Positions 1 to 10,744 of a DNA stretch of 64,000 nt are shown here, piece after piece. Both the position numbers and the translations under genes were made by a program. The notes beneath the pieces are model-generated. The model was not told where the DNA came from. It searched no databases and worked only from the letters and a program-made list of their open reading frames with translations. Within the stretch, counting starts at the first letter, position 1. Every line of letters begins with the position of its first letter. The stretch comes from Anastrepha obliqua (Eukaryota; Arthropoda; Insecta; Diptera; Tephritidae), in the NCBI RefSeq assembly GCF_027943255.1, contig NW_026562179.1, positions 6,946,501 to 7,010,500 of the forward strand. Reading direction: 5' to 3'.

Positions 1-578
1 TTCATTTGATACCCATATTGTACATACACAACCAAAGGTTACCCGGGTCCACGTTTTGACCTATATCTCGAGACCCCAGTCACGGAGCGGCATGACAAAT
101 ACTCTGTACTAAAGCATTCACCAACAGCTTCAATTTGATATCCATATTGTACAAACACATTCGGCATGAAAAATACTCTGGACTAAAGCATTCACCAACA
201 GCTTTCATTTGATACCCATATTGTACATACACATCCGAAGGTTACCCGGGTCCACGTTTTGACCTATATTTCGAGCTCTATTTCCAAAATAAAATATAAT
301 CCATGTTACTCGTGGATGATGTAGCTTTCGAATGGTGAAAGAATTTTTAAAATCGGTTCAGTAGTTTTTGAGCCTATTCATTACAACCAAACAAACAAAC
401 AAAGTTTTCCTCTTTATAATATTAGTATAGATAATCCATGTTACTCGTGGATGATGTAGCTTTCGAATGGTGAAAGAATTTTTAAAATCGGTCCAGTAGT
501 TTTTGAGCCTATTCATTACAACCAAACAAACAAACAAACAAACATACAAAGTTTTCCTCTTTATAATATTAGTATAGA
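1..578 (-). mobile_element. Helitron (non-autonomous), partial at window edge
   Basis: The minus strand begins TC (TCTATACTAATATTATAAAG, ending at 578 on the plus strand) and the next plus base is T, as expected for a Helitron inserted between A and T. The interior carries the same roughly 127-bp unit ('cacggagcggcatgaaaaat', 'acccgggtccacgttttgac') seen in the complete copies at 28233-29581 and 40730-41987. The 3' hairpin end lies off the left edge. No coding capacity, so it would depend on an autonomous Rep/helicase element elsewhere. Confidence 0.8.
298..578 (-). repeat. Tandem duplication of the Helitron 5' terminus
   Basis: The terminal block 'taatccatgttactcgtgga...agtataga' occurs twice, ending at 431 and at 578. 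The two copies are almost identical, differing mainly in the length of the CAAA microsatellite. The element therefore has two consecutive potential 5' ends. Confidence 0.8.
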
Positions 579-1741
579 TTAGCTGTGTGACTTATAAATT
601 AAAAGCATCTAGTAGAGTGCTTGTAGAAATTAAAACAAATAAAATACAAAAAATAAACATAATTGTGGGTATTTATGATAAAGAAATCGAAATAAAGTGG
701 AAAGTTTAAACAAATTAAAAACAAAAGTATACAACCACATTTCCTTCACTGTTTTTATCTATCTATTTCGCAAGATGAGTTACACGCCATGCCACCATAT
801 TGGAAGCATCTATAACATTTTTCTAATGAGACACGTTTTTATCAGCGACAGACGACCCCTCCAATCTTGAATTTGCCAATCTCTATAAGTTTTTCAGGCT
901 AATGGTGGTCGTTTGAGTGCCCGGTTATGCTGCTCGGTTATATTCATCAACTCCACATGCATACAACCAGACAAAGATTTCATTGCATTTTGCACCACCT
1001 CTTACGTGGTCACTTCATCGATGTCCTAGCATTATATCGTGATATGATTAGAAAGTGCCTTCCCCGTAGCTTCGCCATTTAAGGTAGCGCCCATTACAGT
1101 TCTAAAATCAGTAGATTTATGGCACTGGTTAGTCAGTTCAATTAGGAAGTTGCTTTTTGAGTTCTTATTTTAAGTTCTAATTCGGCTAGCTGTCATTTTA
1201 TTGACAGGCCCTGCTTGAGCAAACAAATCATTCAGCTGAAAATATTGAGGCATCGCTGTCTAAAATATTCCATGAGTGGGGTTGAAAGAAAAATTCATTT
1301 GTATTGTCATTGCATACGAGGAGCGGAGAGCGTGCAGGATTTGGAGACACGTATTGTGCGAGGAGCTACTTATCAAACTCAAGTTGAGACTGCAGGATCA
1401 CTCCAGTGTCTTCCAGGCGGAGTCTGCCGTAAACAAAAAAGCAGTTGATTGAATGCTTATTTGAGTAACGACTATCACGAAAGTAAACGTTGACTTTAAC
1501 ATCCAAGTGGGAAATAGGGTCCTGGGATTGTTTTTAGTAAGCTAGAAAATTATTTATTTGTCTACAGAGGTTCTTAATTCTACTAGATTAGTTAAAAATT
1601 TTAAATAAACTCAATTTAAGGAGAAATACATTTAAATTAAAATTTTCAACTAGGAAGTAAATTTTGTATAGTCGGATGTATCTATAAGTAGGTATCGGCT
1701 CATTATATGCATAGTTAGCTTAATGTATAGTGCCCGTAAAA
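579..1741. other. No recognisable gene
   Basis: AT-rich sequence. A 77-codon ORF at 1215-1448 matches nothing I recognise and shows no start or splice context. I treat the stretch as unannotated intergenic or decayed repeat DNA. Confidence 0.5.
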
Positions 1742-4700
1742 GTTGTATTATTATTATTTATTATTGACATGTTCAGGTATTACAATACATATAGGTATAT
1801 GTACTAAGAACTTAGTCTATCTACAAAAGATTTCCACATATTCCGATTGCTGGCTAGGAATTTTAATTCATTGAATGACTTTTTGGATTCCTGGTTAACG
1901 CATCTACGCCAAGTCATTTTAGGACGCCCTCTGTTTCTAGTGCCTTGCGGGTTCCATTGTAAGGCTGAGTAGACTATTTCCTCGGGTTGTTTTCGGAGGG
2001 TGTGCCCGATCCATTTGTACTTTCTGTGCATTATTTCCTTTTCAATAGGTTTTTGGTTCGTCAGTTGCCACAGGCGAGGGTTAGATATAGTACGTGGCCA
2101 CCAGGTACCGATAATGCGTCGCAAGCATCTGTTTACGAATGCCTGTAGTTTTCTCGTTGAGTCTTGTTTCATGTGCCACGTTTCGCTACCATACAGTAAC
2201 ACAGATTTTACGCAAGCATTAAATATACCGATTTTAGTGTCTCTTTTAAGCGCTTTGTTAGACCACACTCGTGACATCCCTGCAAACGTGTTCGTCGCTA
2301 TGGATATCCTACGCTGAATGTCAGCCGTTGTACCACCATCGGGGGTTAGGATGCTGCCTAGATACCCAAATTTATTTACATCGTCAACTTTTCCTCCGTC
2401 TATTTTAAACTCTGTGTTGTTGATTACGTTAACTCTCATAGACTTGGTCTTCTTTATATTAACTTGTAAGCCAAGTTTTAAGCAGTCGTTTGTTGTGTTG
2501 GAGAGTCTTGTTTGTAATTCGTTATAAGAGTTACTAATTAGAACGACGTCGTCCGCATATGATAGGTCGCCAAGCTTTTGAGTCATCTTCCAGTTTATAC
2601 CACATCGATTATAAGTTTCGAAAACTATGTCCAGTGCTGTTATGAAGAGTAAGGGAGAGAGTGCGCAGCCTTGCTTCACGCCTGATACAGTAGGGAAGGA
2701 CTCGCTTAGTTGTTTTTCGTGCAACACTCGGCAGCATGAGCCGTCATACATGCATTTTATGATGTTAATTATTTTATCTGGCACACCTCTCGCAGATAGA
2801 GCAGACCAGATTATATCCCGCTTTAGGGAGTCGAACGCCTTTGCAAAATCGATAAATGCCAGGTAGAGTGGTGAGTTGTACTCCGCAGATTGTTCTATCA
2901 AGATTCTAAGGGTATGTATATTGTCGATACACGAGCGTCCAGGTCTAAAACCGGCTTGATTTGGTCTGATAAGTTTATCCAGCGGGGCTGATATTCGTTC
3001 TAGGATAATTTGAGTAAAAATTTTTGTGATTGCTGGTAGAATAGATATTCCTCGCCAGTTCTCGCATTTTTTCCGATCGCCTTTCTTGGATAGCTTAATA
3101 ATGATAGATTCTTTCCAATCACTAGGCATCACTTCTTCTCTCCAGATTTGCTGGAATAGTGGCAGCAACAGGGATGCCATAGCCTCAGTATCGACTTTGA
3201 AGAGTTCAGCAGGGATACCGTCCTTTCCAGTAGCTTTGCCGTCTTTCATCATTTTGATTGCTGTTGTTATCTCTCCTAAATCTGGCGGTTGCACGCTTAT
3301 ATTTCTGTTAGGGTGACGCCGTGTTCTTATTTCGAAACTTTCTGAACTATCACCGTACACAGAGTTGAGAGTTTTTTGGAAATACGTTTTCCAAATGGCG
3401 AGCTGTTTTTCTTTACATGTTTCTATTGTGCCGTTTTCGTCATATAGTGGCGACTCGTATGTTCCCTTGCAGCCACTCAGTTTACGAATTGCTTTGTAGA
3501 CGTCTCTTATATTACCTCTGTCAGCTGCATTTTGCGCGTTCCTTCCTAGTTCATCATAGAAATCTTGTTTATCTTTTACGACTTGCTTTTTAATCAATTT
3601 AGTTAGCCTTCTATATTCAGAGTCAAGCTCTGTCTTTTTTCTTCTGCTGCAACATCCTGTTAGATTCACCTTGACTTTTCTGCGTTCTTCTATAAGGTTC
3701 CAGGTTGTGTGACTTAGCCATTCTGCACGCTGTTGTGGGACTGCTTTGATCGTATCGTCACAGATCTTCTGTAACTCGTTTTTAAGTTTAGCCCATATAT
3801 GGCTTGTATTGCGTATTGGGTTTGTAGTATCTATGCGAATATTATTTATTTTGTCAACAACCCTTGTTCTAATGGATTCGGTCTTTAGTTTGGTAGGGTC
3901 GTATCTCTTAGCTTGTTGAGCGCGCTTTCTGGTGTTCGGGAAGAGTTTGATACAAAGCTCTGCGATAATTAGGTGATGGTCGCTTCCTATATCTGCGCTG
4001 CGTTTATTACGTACGTCGCGAACAATATTAAAATACGTTCTTGACACGCAAATGTGGTCGATTTGAGTTTCTACATTCTTCGTTGGTGAAACCCACGTAA
4101 CTTTGTGATTTAATTTGTGTGGGAATACGGAGCCTCCAACTCTGAGATCGTGGTTGCTGCAGAGCTCTAGTAATAATTCTCCATTTTCAGACCGCGTGCC
4201 TATCGCATGCTTTCCTAGAACTCTCTCAAAATTCTCGTTATTTGGGCCTAATTGAGCGTTGAAATCGCCCATTAGCACGATTATGTCATTGGTTGGTATC
4301 GTAAACAATGTATGATCTAGTTGGCTGTAAAAGTTTTCCTTGACTGATAATTCGCTGTCTTCTGTGGGAGCATAGCATTGCACGATAGTGATTTTATGAT
4401 ACTTTGTGTTAAGTCGGGCAGTTATAATTCTCTCTGAGATGGCTTTCCATGTCATGAGCGAGGTAACGATCCTTCTTCTGAAATATATGCCTACTCCTCT
4501 ATAGTGTGGATCTTTTTCGTTAGGCATACCTGAGTATATTAGCAGTCCTCCTTTGTTGTTGCGCTTTTCTCCACATCCATTCCATCGGACTTCACTGAGT
4601 CCCATTGCGTCAATTCCTAATCGGTCGCATTCTGCACCAAGTTGGGCAAATTTGCCAGCCTGGTACAAAGTGCGAACGTTCCATTGTCCAAATCTAGTCC

Positions 4701-5025
4701 TTGAGCGATAGCGTATAGTCGTCAACATATTTCCGTTGTTGTTTATCCGATTTTTGTTTGCATTTCTTGTAGATACACGAATAGTTAGGTTTTCGACGGA
4801 ACATAAGTTATTAGCATATGCCCGCTTAGTTCGGTGGTAGGGCTGCTACCTTCGCTTTTCGTTGATTAGACACGTGGCTTCCGAACTCGCCAGGTCTATG
4901 ACGAAGCTGATGGTATTTCCTCCAACAGTAGGTGTTGGGTGTGGTTATACCGCCATTCGCTCGGTCGCCAGGGCCTCAACTCTGTGATAACAGGAAACAC
5001 CGCGTGAAGGCGGAGGTCGGCATTA
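1742..5025 (-). mobile_element. RTE-type non-LTR retrotransposon, near full length
   Basis: A minus-strand element with a roughly 300-bp 5' leader (about 4729-5025), one long ORF (1804-4728), a very short 3' UTR and a 3' tail of simple TAA/TAAT repeats at 1742-1766. A single endonuclease-RT ORF with a short 3' UTR and a microsatellite tail rather than poly(A) is typical of the RTE clade. It appears inserted beside or into an older Jockey remnant that starts at about 5040. The 5' boundary is approximate. Confidence 0.82.
1804..4728 (-). CDS. RTE-type ORF: AP endonuclease + reverse transcriptase (974 aa)
   Basis: Uninterrupted 974-codon ORF. The N-terminal apurinic-type endonuclease shows WNVR at 16-19, SEVRW with the catalytic Glu at 46, GDFNA at 154-158 and SDHH at 249-252. 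A central reverse transcriptase follows, with FIDFAKAFD, GVKQGCALSPLLF and the catalytic YADD at 724-727. The C-terminus carries LLYGSETW and GHTLRK-type motifs usual for this clade. It would nick target DNA and copy its own RNA onto the nick. The start chosen is the first ATG; the frame stays open somewhat upstream, so a longer N-terminus is possible. Absence of stops or frameshifts suggests recent activity, unlike most elements nearby. Confidence 0.9.
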   Translation of the reverse strand: MLTTIRYRSRTRFGQWNVRTLYQAGKFAQLGAECDRLGIDAMGLSEVRWNGCGEKRNNKGGLLIYSGMPNEKDPHYRGVGIYFRRRIVTSLMTWKAISERIITARLNTKYHKITIVQCYAPTEDSELSVKENFYSQLDHTLFTIPTNDIIVLMGDFNAQLGPNNENFERVLGKHAIGTRSENGELLLELCSNHDLRVGGSVFPHKLNHKVTWVSPTKNVETQIDHICVSRTYFNIVRDVRNKRSADIGSDHHLIIAELCIKLFPNTRKRAQQAKRYDPTKLKTESIRTRVVDKINNIRIDTTNPIRNTSHIWAKLKNELQKICDDTIKAVPQQRAEWLSHTTWNLIEERRKVKVNLTGCCSRRKKTELDSEYRRLTKLIKKQVVKDKQDFYDELGRNAQNAADRGNIRDVYKAIRKLSGCKGTYESPLYDENGTIETCKEKQLAIWKTYFQKTLNSVYGDSSESFEIRTRRHPNRNISVQPPDLGEITTAIKMMKDGKATGKDGIPAELFKVDTEAMASLLLPLFQQIWREEVMPSDWKESIIIKLSKKGDRKKCENWRGISILPAITKIFTQIILERISAPLDKLIRPNQAGFRPGRSCIDNIHTLRILIEQSAEYNSPLYLAFIDFAKAFDSLKRDIIWSALSARGVPDKIINIIKCMYDGSCCRVLHEKQLSESFPTVSGVKQGCALSPLLFITALDIVFETYNRCGINWKMTQKLGDLSYADDVVLISNSYNELQTRLSNTTNDCLKLGLQVNIKKTKSMRVNVINNTEFKIDGGKVDDVNKFGYLGSILTPDGGTTADIQRRISIATNTFAGMSRVWSNKALKRDTKIGIFNACVKSVLLYGSETWHMKQDSTRKLQAFVNRCLRRIIGTWWPRTISNPRLWQLTNQKPIEKEIMHRKYKWIGHTLRKQPEEIVYSALQWNPQGTRNRGRPKMTWRRCVNQESKKSFNELKFLASNRNMWKSFVDRLSS

Positions 5026-5340
5026 ATCCAGAGAGGCTATTTGAGACGCATCATGGACCTTGAATCCCAAAAAAAAAGTTGTAACCTGCCTTAATTCACA
5101 TTTAGGATAATCAAGGCTTATCAAATCGTAAATTTCACTACAGTCTACCAACGAAACAAACAGCGCTTTCAAAGTCATTGGATCAAAGACAACTTTTGAG
5201 TTTCTGCGAATAAACCCAGTCATTAAAAATTCTTTAGACACAATATTGTCCATATGCTCCACAAACGTTAATTTCGAATCGAAAATCCGACCCAAGCCTT
5301 TTATCTTATTATTTTTTATATTAGTCGGGAATTGCCTGGC
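5023..5340 (-). pseudogene. Jockey-type RT fragment
   Basis: The minus-strand reading contains IFDSKLTF, DNIVS and GFIRRNSK followed by LKALFVSLV, the block that follows the catalytic core in Jockey-clade reverse transcriptases. Only about 90 residues remain. The RTE element lies directly at its 3' side, so it probably truncated this fragment. Confidence 0.7.
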
Positions 5341-5385
5341 TTCCCTGTCGATCGTATCATAATACTTCGATATTATGCATATTTA

Positions 5386-5710
5386 TGTTCCCGGTCACAG
5401 GGCCATTGCGGAAAACTGCTTAGCAGATGAACTATCTAGGCAAGGGCTCCTCGAGAGTTTTACCCGTGCTAGCGCAGGGTAAGTACTGTAAAAGTCGCTA
5501 GATCATTCTGACCAGGGGTAGATCGAAGGTACTCAAGGGAACTTCCAAGCCTAACACAGCTGCAGCTCTCGAAATTTGTAGGTATCCTTTTCGAACATTG
5601 ATCGATAGGTATTCACGCGGTGAGACTTCACATTGCTTCAAGCTTTTTCTGCACCGGTTGTCGGGTGGATGAGTTGGAATCAGCTGTCGTCAGCTGTCCT
5701 GCTCTCACTG
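5386..5710 (+). pseudogene. LINE RNase H / C-terminal fragment
   Basis: The plus-strand reading has YVPGHRAIAENCLADELSRQG, the C-terminal end of the RNase H domain of LINEs (VPGH...N..ADELAR). A Cys-rich stretch near 5650-5700 resembles the terminal CCHC-like knuckle. Frames are broken between the two motifs. It belongs to a different LINE from the flanking Jockey pieces. Confidence 0.6.
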
Positions 5711-5848
5711 CACTAAGATTTAGTTATCACACTCCTGATGAATATGATGAGTAGTATAAAGCGGTTAACATCGTTCGGTATTCTCCACAATCCTTAAACG
5801 TAAATCTTTTCTTTGAAACCAATCTGCTCGAATAATTCAGAATAATCG

Positions 5849-6736
5849 ATGGACCCAAGTCGAAGGGAAACATCAGTAACTGAGCGGTTCTTCTTCTTCT
5901 TTCTAATGACTTTAAGTGTAATTAGGTGGAAGAGGGTCGAAAAAATTAAGAGGTCTGAAGATCGAAATAAAATTTGTTTCTTTGATTCTCCAAACAATCA
6001 ATCTAATCAAGTTTTAGCTTTAATTTCACACTTGGGTTTTGATATATTTGTTCTCATCGAGACATGGTTAAATGAGAACTTCTTCGACAATGAGTTTTTT
6101 GATCCAAATTTATACCATGTATATATGTAGTAAAGACCGTGAAGCCGAGAAAACTGGTCTCTGCAGAGGAGGAGGGGTTTTAATAGCTGTTCAACGGAAG
6201 TATCGCTCCTCACTAGCATCTCTGAAAAACAATGATACACTCCTGGATCAGCTGTGCGTCTCTGTAAATGGTGCTTCAAATATCTTGATTTGTGTGTCAT
6301 ATATTCCTCTGTCAAGTATTGTTACACTGTATAAAGCACATGTAGATAACGTTTTAGGTCTAACCTCAAATAATGACAACTTTTGTGTTCTTGGTGACTT
6401 CAATCTGAGCAATATTATTATTTGATTGACAATTTCTTAAGTTTTGCACTGGGTGAGATAAATAATTTCTCAAATAGTCTTTCTCAAATTCTCGATCTCA
6501 TTTGCATTAATGATAATATACATTTTAATTTACTAGGATGCGTAGACGCTCTGTCTACCCCTGGTCTGCATCATGTAACACTTATTCTTCATATAGAATT
6601 CTATGAGTTTAATAACTTGTATCCTGATTATGTGACTACTAATTTTTGCTTTAGAAACTTTGATTTTAATATAATTAATTTAGCAGTTGATATTTTAGAT
6701 TGGGATTCTTTATTTGCTGGGGTTGCCAATTGTTAA
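5849..6736 (+). pseudogene. Jockey-like AP endonuclease domain
   Basis: Three overlapping frames give the endonuclease motifs in order: LIETWLNENF (catalytic Glu), GGGVLIAV, then VLGDFNLSN, followed by the LDLICIND/HHVTLIL region. At least two frame changes (near 6128 and 6424) break the ORF. It sits upstream of the matching RT region and is the N-terminal half of the same element. Confidence 0.75.
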
Positions 6737-6769
6737 TATCTGCAAATGGCTGTCATAAAAAATACTAGT

Positions 6770-7040
6770 TATAGAGTACCGTGGCATACCAAGGATCTGA
6801 GGAAACTTAAAAATTTAAGAAATAAATATTTCCAAAAGTTTAAATTTTCTCACTCTATTACAGATAAAGATAAATATCTACATTTCTCTAGAGAACTTAA
6901 ATCTTTGCATTGAAATTTAAAACGAAATTATATTCCTAAGTTCAAATTGGACATTAAATAAAATCCTAGTTCCTTCTGGCGATTTGCTAAATCCAGGAAA
7001 TCATGCTCAAGTATTCCTTCTGTTGTCTTCTAAAACAAAA
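6770..7040 (+). pseudogene. Jockey-like linker between endonuclease and RT
   Basis: Reads PWHTKDLRKLKNLRNKYF and, after stops, NPSSFWRFAKSRKS, the typical region between endonuclease and RT in Jockey-clade proteins. At least two stops are present. The reading is lost at about 7050, where a repeat block begins. Confidence 0.65.
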
Positions 7041-7143
7041 CTCAAACACATACTTTTATAGATGCAGCCAATCTTTTTCCCAATTTTTGACGTGATAACG
7101 TCTTATAATTCGATTTAACAGGCTGCACGCACGAAAAAATGTG

Positions 7144-7228
7144 TCGTTACCTTGCTCATTAGCGTTACCTTGCTCATTGCCGTTACCTTGCTCATTTGTC
7201 GTTACCTTGCTCATTGCCGTTACCTTGA
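7144..7228. repeat. 18-bp minisatellite (about five units)
   Basis: Units close to 'GCCGTTACCTTGCTCATT' repeat about five times with small changes. Confidence 0.85.
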
Positions 7229-7583
7229 ATGAACTGCAAGCGAAAGCGCGGAACGAACGACAAAGCAAACAAAGCAAACGAACGGCAACGTTCGACATCT
7301 TGCTCTCTCCTACTTAAGTGAGCGTATATGTGTATGTATATGCGCATATGTACATATATAAATTCACGTATTTGTATTTGCATATGCCTTCTTATTGATT
7401 ATTATTAATTTGATTTACTTGAAGAATTTAAAATAAAACCAAGTTTGTTAATAATACCTGTTGTTTTAATGTTATTATTATTTTTTGACGTGACAACGTC
7501 TTATAATTTTATGTAGCCGGCTGCACGAACCAAAAAATGCGTCGTTATCTTGCTAATGCGTCGTTGCCTTGCTTTAACAGCAT

Positions 7584-7652
7584 GTTATGCTATGTTATGT
7601 TATGTTATGTTATGTTATGTTATGTTATGTTATGTTATGTTATGTTATGTTA
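7584..7652. repeat. TATGT microsatellite
   Basis: About 13 near-perfect TATGT units. The ORF that runs through it on the plus strand (repeating MLCYV) is an artefact of the repeat. Confidence 0.95.
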
Positions 7653-7899
7653 ATGTTAACTCATTCTCTATATCCATACAAAATATCTATCAAACAAATA
7701 AAATTAAAATTTTCTTTTGAAAAATGCAACCATTCAATCAGTATTTTCTTATGCCATTATCACGTTAAATTATCGTCAGTAAACCAACTTTACAGATAAC
7801 CTCTTTTTTTTTTGTTAAAATTTTCAAGCAGACTCTGACTTAATTCATGAGTGTCACTTGAACACGAATGCCTCAATCAATTTTGGTTCGTTAACCTTA

Positions 7900-8983
7900 A
7901 TGCTTTCTGATGTAGAAGATGGAACTCGGCAACTCAAAACATCAACAAAATCTGATGTACCTATATAGGCTACCTTCGTATCTTCTTAAAAACTGCTCTG
8001 CAATCGCCTATCCACTTTTATTAATGTTTAACAAATCCCTTGAACGAGGAGAATTCATAGATACCTGGAAAGTAACACCAATTTAATCCAGTATTCAAAA
8101 GTGTAAATCAAAACAATATTGCCAATTATAAACCAATTGCCAAATTATCCACGGTTTCAAAATTATTTGAATTAATAGTGAAAGAAAAAATTTATTTTGC
8201 AGTTAATCGTTACATTTCATCAGGACAACGGGCTTCATGAAAGGTAGATTTACTGTTTCAAATCTTGTAGTGTTCTCTGAATATTCTATTATATATCATC
8301 GTTAAAAAAAATTCAAGTTGACACTATTTACACAGACTTTTCAAAAGCATTTGATAAGCTTAATCACAGGGTCTTAATTTCCAAATTGTACTCTTTTAAA
8401 ATGGATTAAACCCTATCTCTCCTCTCGAAAATGTGTCGTCAACGTTGGTGGAGCGTCATCTATTTCTTTTATTGCGTCCTCTGGTGTACCCCAGGGTATA
8501 TACTGGGTCCCCTACTTTTTATAATTTTTGTTAATGACATTTCTAGTTGTTTTAATAACGCAAATTTTCTCTTGTAAGCCGATGATTTACTGATCAACTC
8601 GAGGATCACAGGTACGGTAGATTCTTTAAACCGTCAATCTGATTTAGATAACGTTGTTGCTTGGTGTAAAAGAGATAAGTTTGATTTAAATATAAGAAAG
8701 TGTTTTTATATTTCTTATTCTAAATCTTGTTCTCTTATACCCACTTCCTACCACATTTGTGGTTCTAGTTTATCCAATCGAAGTGAAATTATTGATCTTG
8801 GCATGGTATTTGATTCTAAATTCTCTTTTCAAAGACATTTAAATTACACCATTTCAAAGTCTTATTCCGTAGTTGCGTTTATTCAACGTTTTAGTTCGGA
8901 CTTTTTATCCATATACTCTAAAGTTGTTATATGATATATGTCTCTGGTGCGTTCGGAATACGCCGTCTGTATTTGGAGACCAT
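7900..8983 (+). pseudogene. Jockey-like reverse transcriptase, degenerate
   Basis: Across several frames: LFNKSLERGEFIDTWK, then FSKAFDKLNHRVLISKL, SSGVPQGIYLGPLLF (canonical GVPQGS altered), LL-stop-ADDLL (the YADD box hit by a stop), and IIDLGMVFDSKFSF. It carries stops and frameshifts throughout. The reading runs to WRPY at 8983 and resumes after the mariner with YAGHINRVEHVQ at about 10206-10240. Confidence 0.78.
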
Positions 8984-8984
8984 A

Positions 8985-10203
8985 CTGGGTTGCCCATATT
9001 CGACGGACCAATGTGTTTTTTTTAAATGAAAGAAAAACACAATGTTTTTGATGTTGATGATAATAATCATTTTATTTTGTTCAAGTAGATTTGTTGGCAT
9101 CACTTTTTGAATATGATATCTCTAAAATGGCCACCTTGAGCCTGTACGGCGTGTTGTGCCCGTTTTGCAGCATTTTCCATAGTTTTAGCTAACATTTTGG
9201 CTGGAATAGCGGCTATTTCCACACGGATGTTGTTCTTGATCTCTTCTATGGTCCTTGGCTTATTAATATAAACCTTTGATTTTAAATATCCCCACAAGAA
9301 GAAGTCAGGTGGCGTTAAATCGGGCGAACGCGGTGGCCAGTCAAAATCGCCATTTTCCGACATCAAACGACGAGGAAACAATTTCTTCAAAAAATCGATT
9401 GTGCCAGAACTGCCTCATACGCCTTGGACGAATAATTGGCATCACAAAAGTGGTTATCATATCGCGATAACGCTTCTGATTGACGGTAACAAGCTTCACC
9501 ATCTTCATTTTCGAAGAAAAACGGCCCAATAATCGTTTTCGCACTAACGCCGCACCAAACAGTGACTTTTTCGTCGTAAAGAGGTACCTCTTGAATTTCG
9601 TGAGTATTTTCAGTGGCGTAAATATGACAATTTTGCTTGTTTACCGTCCCATTCAATAAGAAATGAGACCCATCGGACATGATGATTTTGTTCCAAAATT
9701 GCTCGCCATCTGCAGCCATTTCGATGACTCTTTGGGCCCATTCCAATAGACGAGGCTGGTCCGCAGGCAACAATCTTAGCGTCAATTAAATCTTATATGG
9801 GGATAAATGCAAATCAATGCGGATAATTCGTTGAAAAGTGGTCCGAGCAATGCCCAACTGCTGAGAACGGAGATTTTGGGATGTCCTTGGCGACGTCTCA
9901 ACACTGGCCCGTACACGAGCAATATTTTGATTTTGGATTAGAAAGAGCATCATCAGTCGAAAACTTTTCGTACAAACGTTTAATGGTGTTCTTAGAAGGC
10001 GCACTTTTCACATTATTTAATTTTTTATACGCACGTTGAGTTTTCACAATTGACTTCTTTTGTTGAATGCGTGGCGTGTACTGTTCCATGGTAAAAATCT
10101 GCTTGGACTGACGCTTCCAACGCGGTATGTCATTAAGCGATCTGACGTCTCTGTCAAAAGATACAGGGTTGCCAGATGGGTCCGTCGAATATGGGCAACC
10201 CTG
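8985..10203 (-). mobile_element. Mariner element, 1219 bp, TA target duplication
   Basis: Inverted ends 'GGGTTGCCCATATTCGACGG' are at 8987-9006 and, inverted, 10182-10201, and TA flanks both sides (8983-8984, 10204-10205). If the element and one TA are removed, the Jockey reading frame continues across the site. The transposase is on the minus strand. Confidence 0.9.
9100..10110 (-). pseudogene. Mariner transposase, inactivated
   Basis: Fragments in order from 10110 down: MEQYTPR and a helix-turn-helix region; SQQLGIARTTFQRI; IIMSDGSHF (first catalytic Asp, with the usual Glu after it replaced by Gly); VNKQNC, TVWCG, GPFFFEN; WPPRSPDLTPPDFFLWG (third Asp region); C-terminus VQAQGGHFRDIIFKK. 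The segment expected to hold the second Asp (a QQDGA-type box) is missing near 9405, where RRMRQFW joins directly to the following helix. Frame changes occur at about 9786, 9960 and 9400. Motifs closely parallel the DD41D copy at 50875-52079. Confidence 0.85.
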
Positions 10204-10742
10204 TATTATGCCGGTCATATTAATAGGGTCGAGCATGTACAGATTCCATTCCATCCTATAAAAATCGGTGCTTGCTCATTAATTACTAGATATTAGAAGG
10301 ACTATTCTCTCCATTACTTTCTTTTCGATTTAATAAATGGGGTTATTGACTCCCCATTGCTACTCGAGAAAGTTATTTCAATATTCCTCAGCGAAGTTTA
10401 CGGTTGTGATTTTTTCTGGTTAGGGATGGTAAGAACTAATTATGCTTCCAATGCTCCGATTTCTAGAACTCTGGGAGATTTTAACTCGCTTTCAAACCAT
10501 ACTGGCCTGGATTTTTCTTCCACAAAGAACCACTTCAAATTGCTACTAAATGAATTGTTGAACTAAATTCTTAGTACAATATTATCTAATAATTTTCCTC
10601 TGCAAATTATAAGAAATGATATCTTTTTCTTTCACTCATTAGGATTGAAAGTATTTAGCATTAATGTTTGTTGTTTTCATAGTCTGTAAGAAATACTGTA
10701 TTTTTTAGACTATTAATTGAATAAATAATAAATAAATAATAA
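10204..10742 (+). pseudogene. 3' end of the Jockey-like LINE after the mariner
   Basis: Begins in RT C-terminal sequence (YAGHINRVEHVQ), continues through degenerate coding sequence and ends in a tail of AATAAATAATAAATAA repeats at about 10715-10742. Confidence 0.6.
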
Positions 10743-10744
10743 TA

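Larger units (their letters stand above)
7060..7870. repeat. Repeat block inserted in the LINE, with 400-bp-spaced direct repeats
   Basis: The motif 'ttgacgtga[t/c]aacgtcttataat' followed by 'ggctgcacg..c.aaaaaatg' occurs at about 7087-7143 and again at about 7487-7544. The interval carries an 18-bp minisatellite, and a pentamer microsatellite lies downstream. LINE coding sequence stops just before the block and resumes after it. The spacing suggests duplicated ends of one element, but I cannot name a family. Confidence 0.5.
5716..10742 (+). mobile_element. Decayed Jockey-like LINE, split by insertions
   Basis: Endonuclease (5849-6736), linker (6770-7040), RT (7900-8983) and the post-insertion RT tail (10204 to about 10300) lie in order on the plus strand and end in an A/T-rich AATAAATAA tail at about 10710-10742. 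The element is interrupted by a repeat block (about 7060-7870) and by a mariner (8985-10203). Many stops and frameshifts show it is long dead. The 5' end is not defined. Confidence 0.72.

Noticed and set aside
2000..3316. Several plus-strand ORFs of 69-105 codons opposite the RTE coding region
   Set aside because: They are antisense shadows of the uninterrupted 974-codon minus-strand ORF and have no motif of their own.
7587..7799. 70-codon ORF starting with repeated MLCYV
   Set aside because: It is the translation of a TATGT microsatellite.
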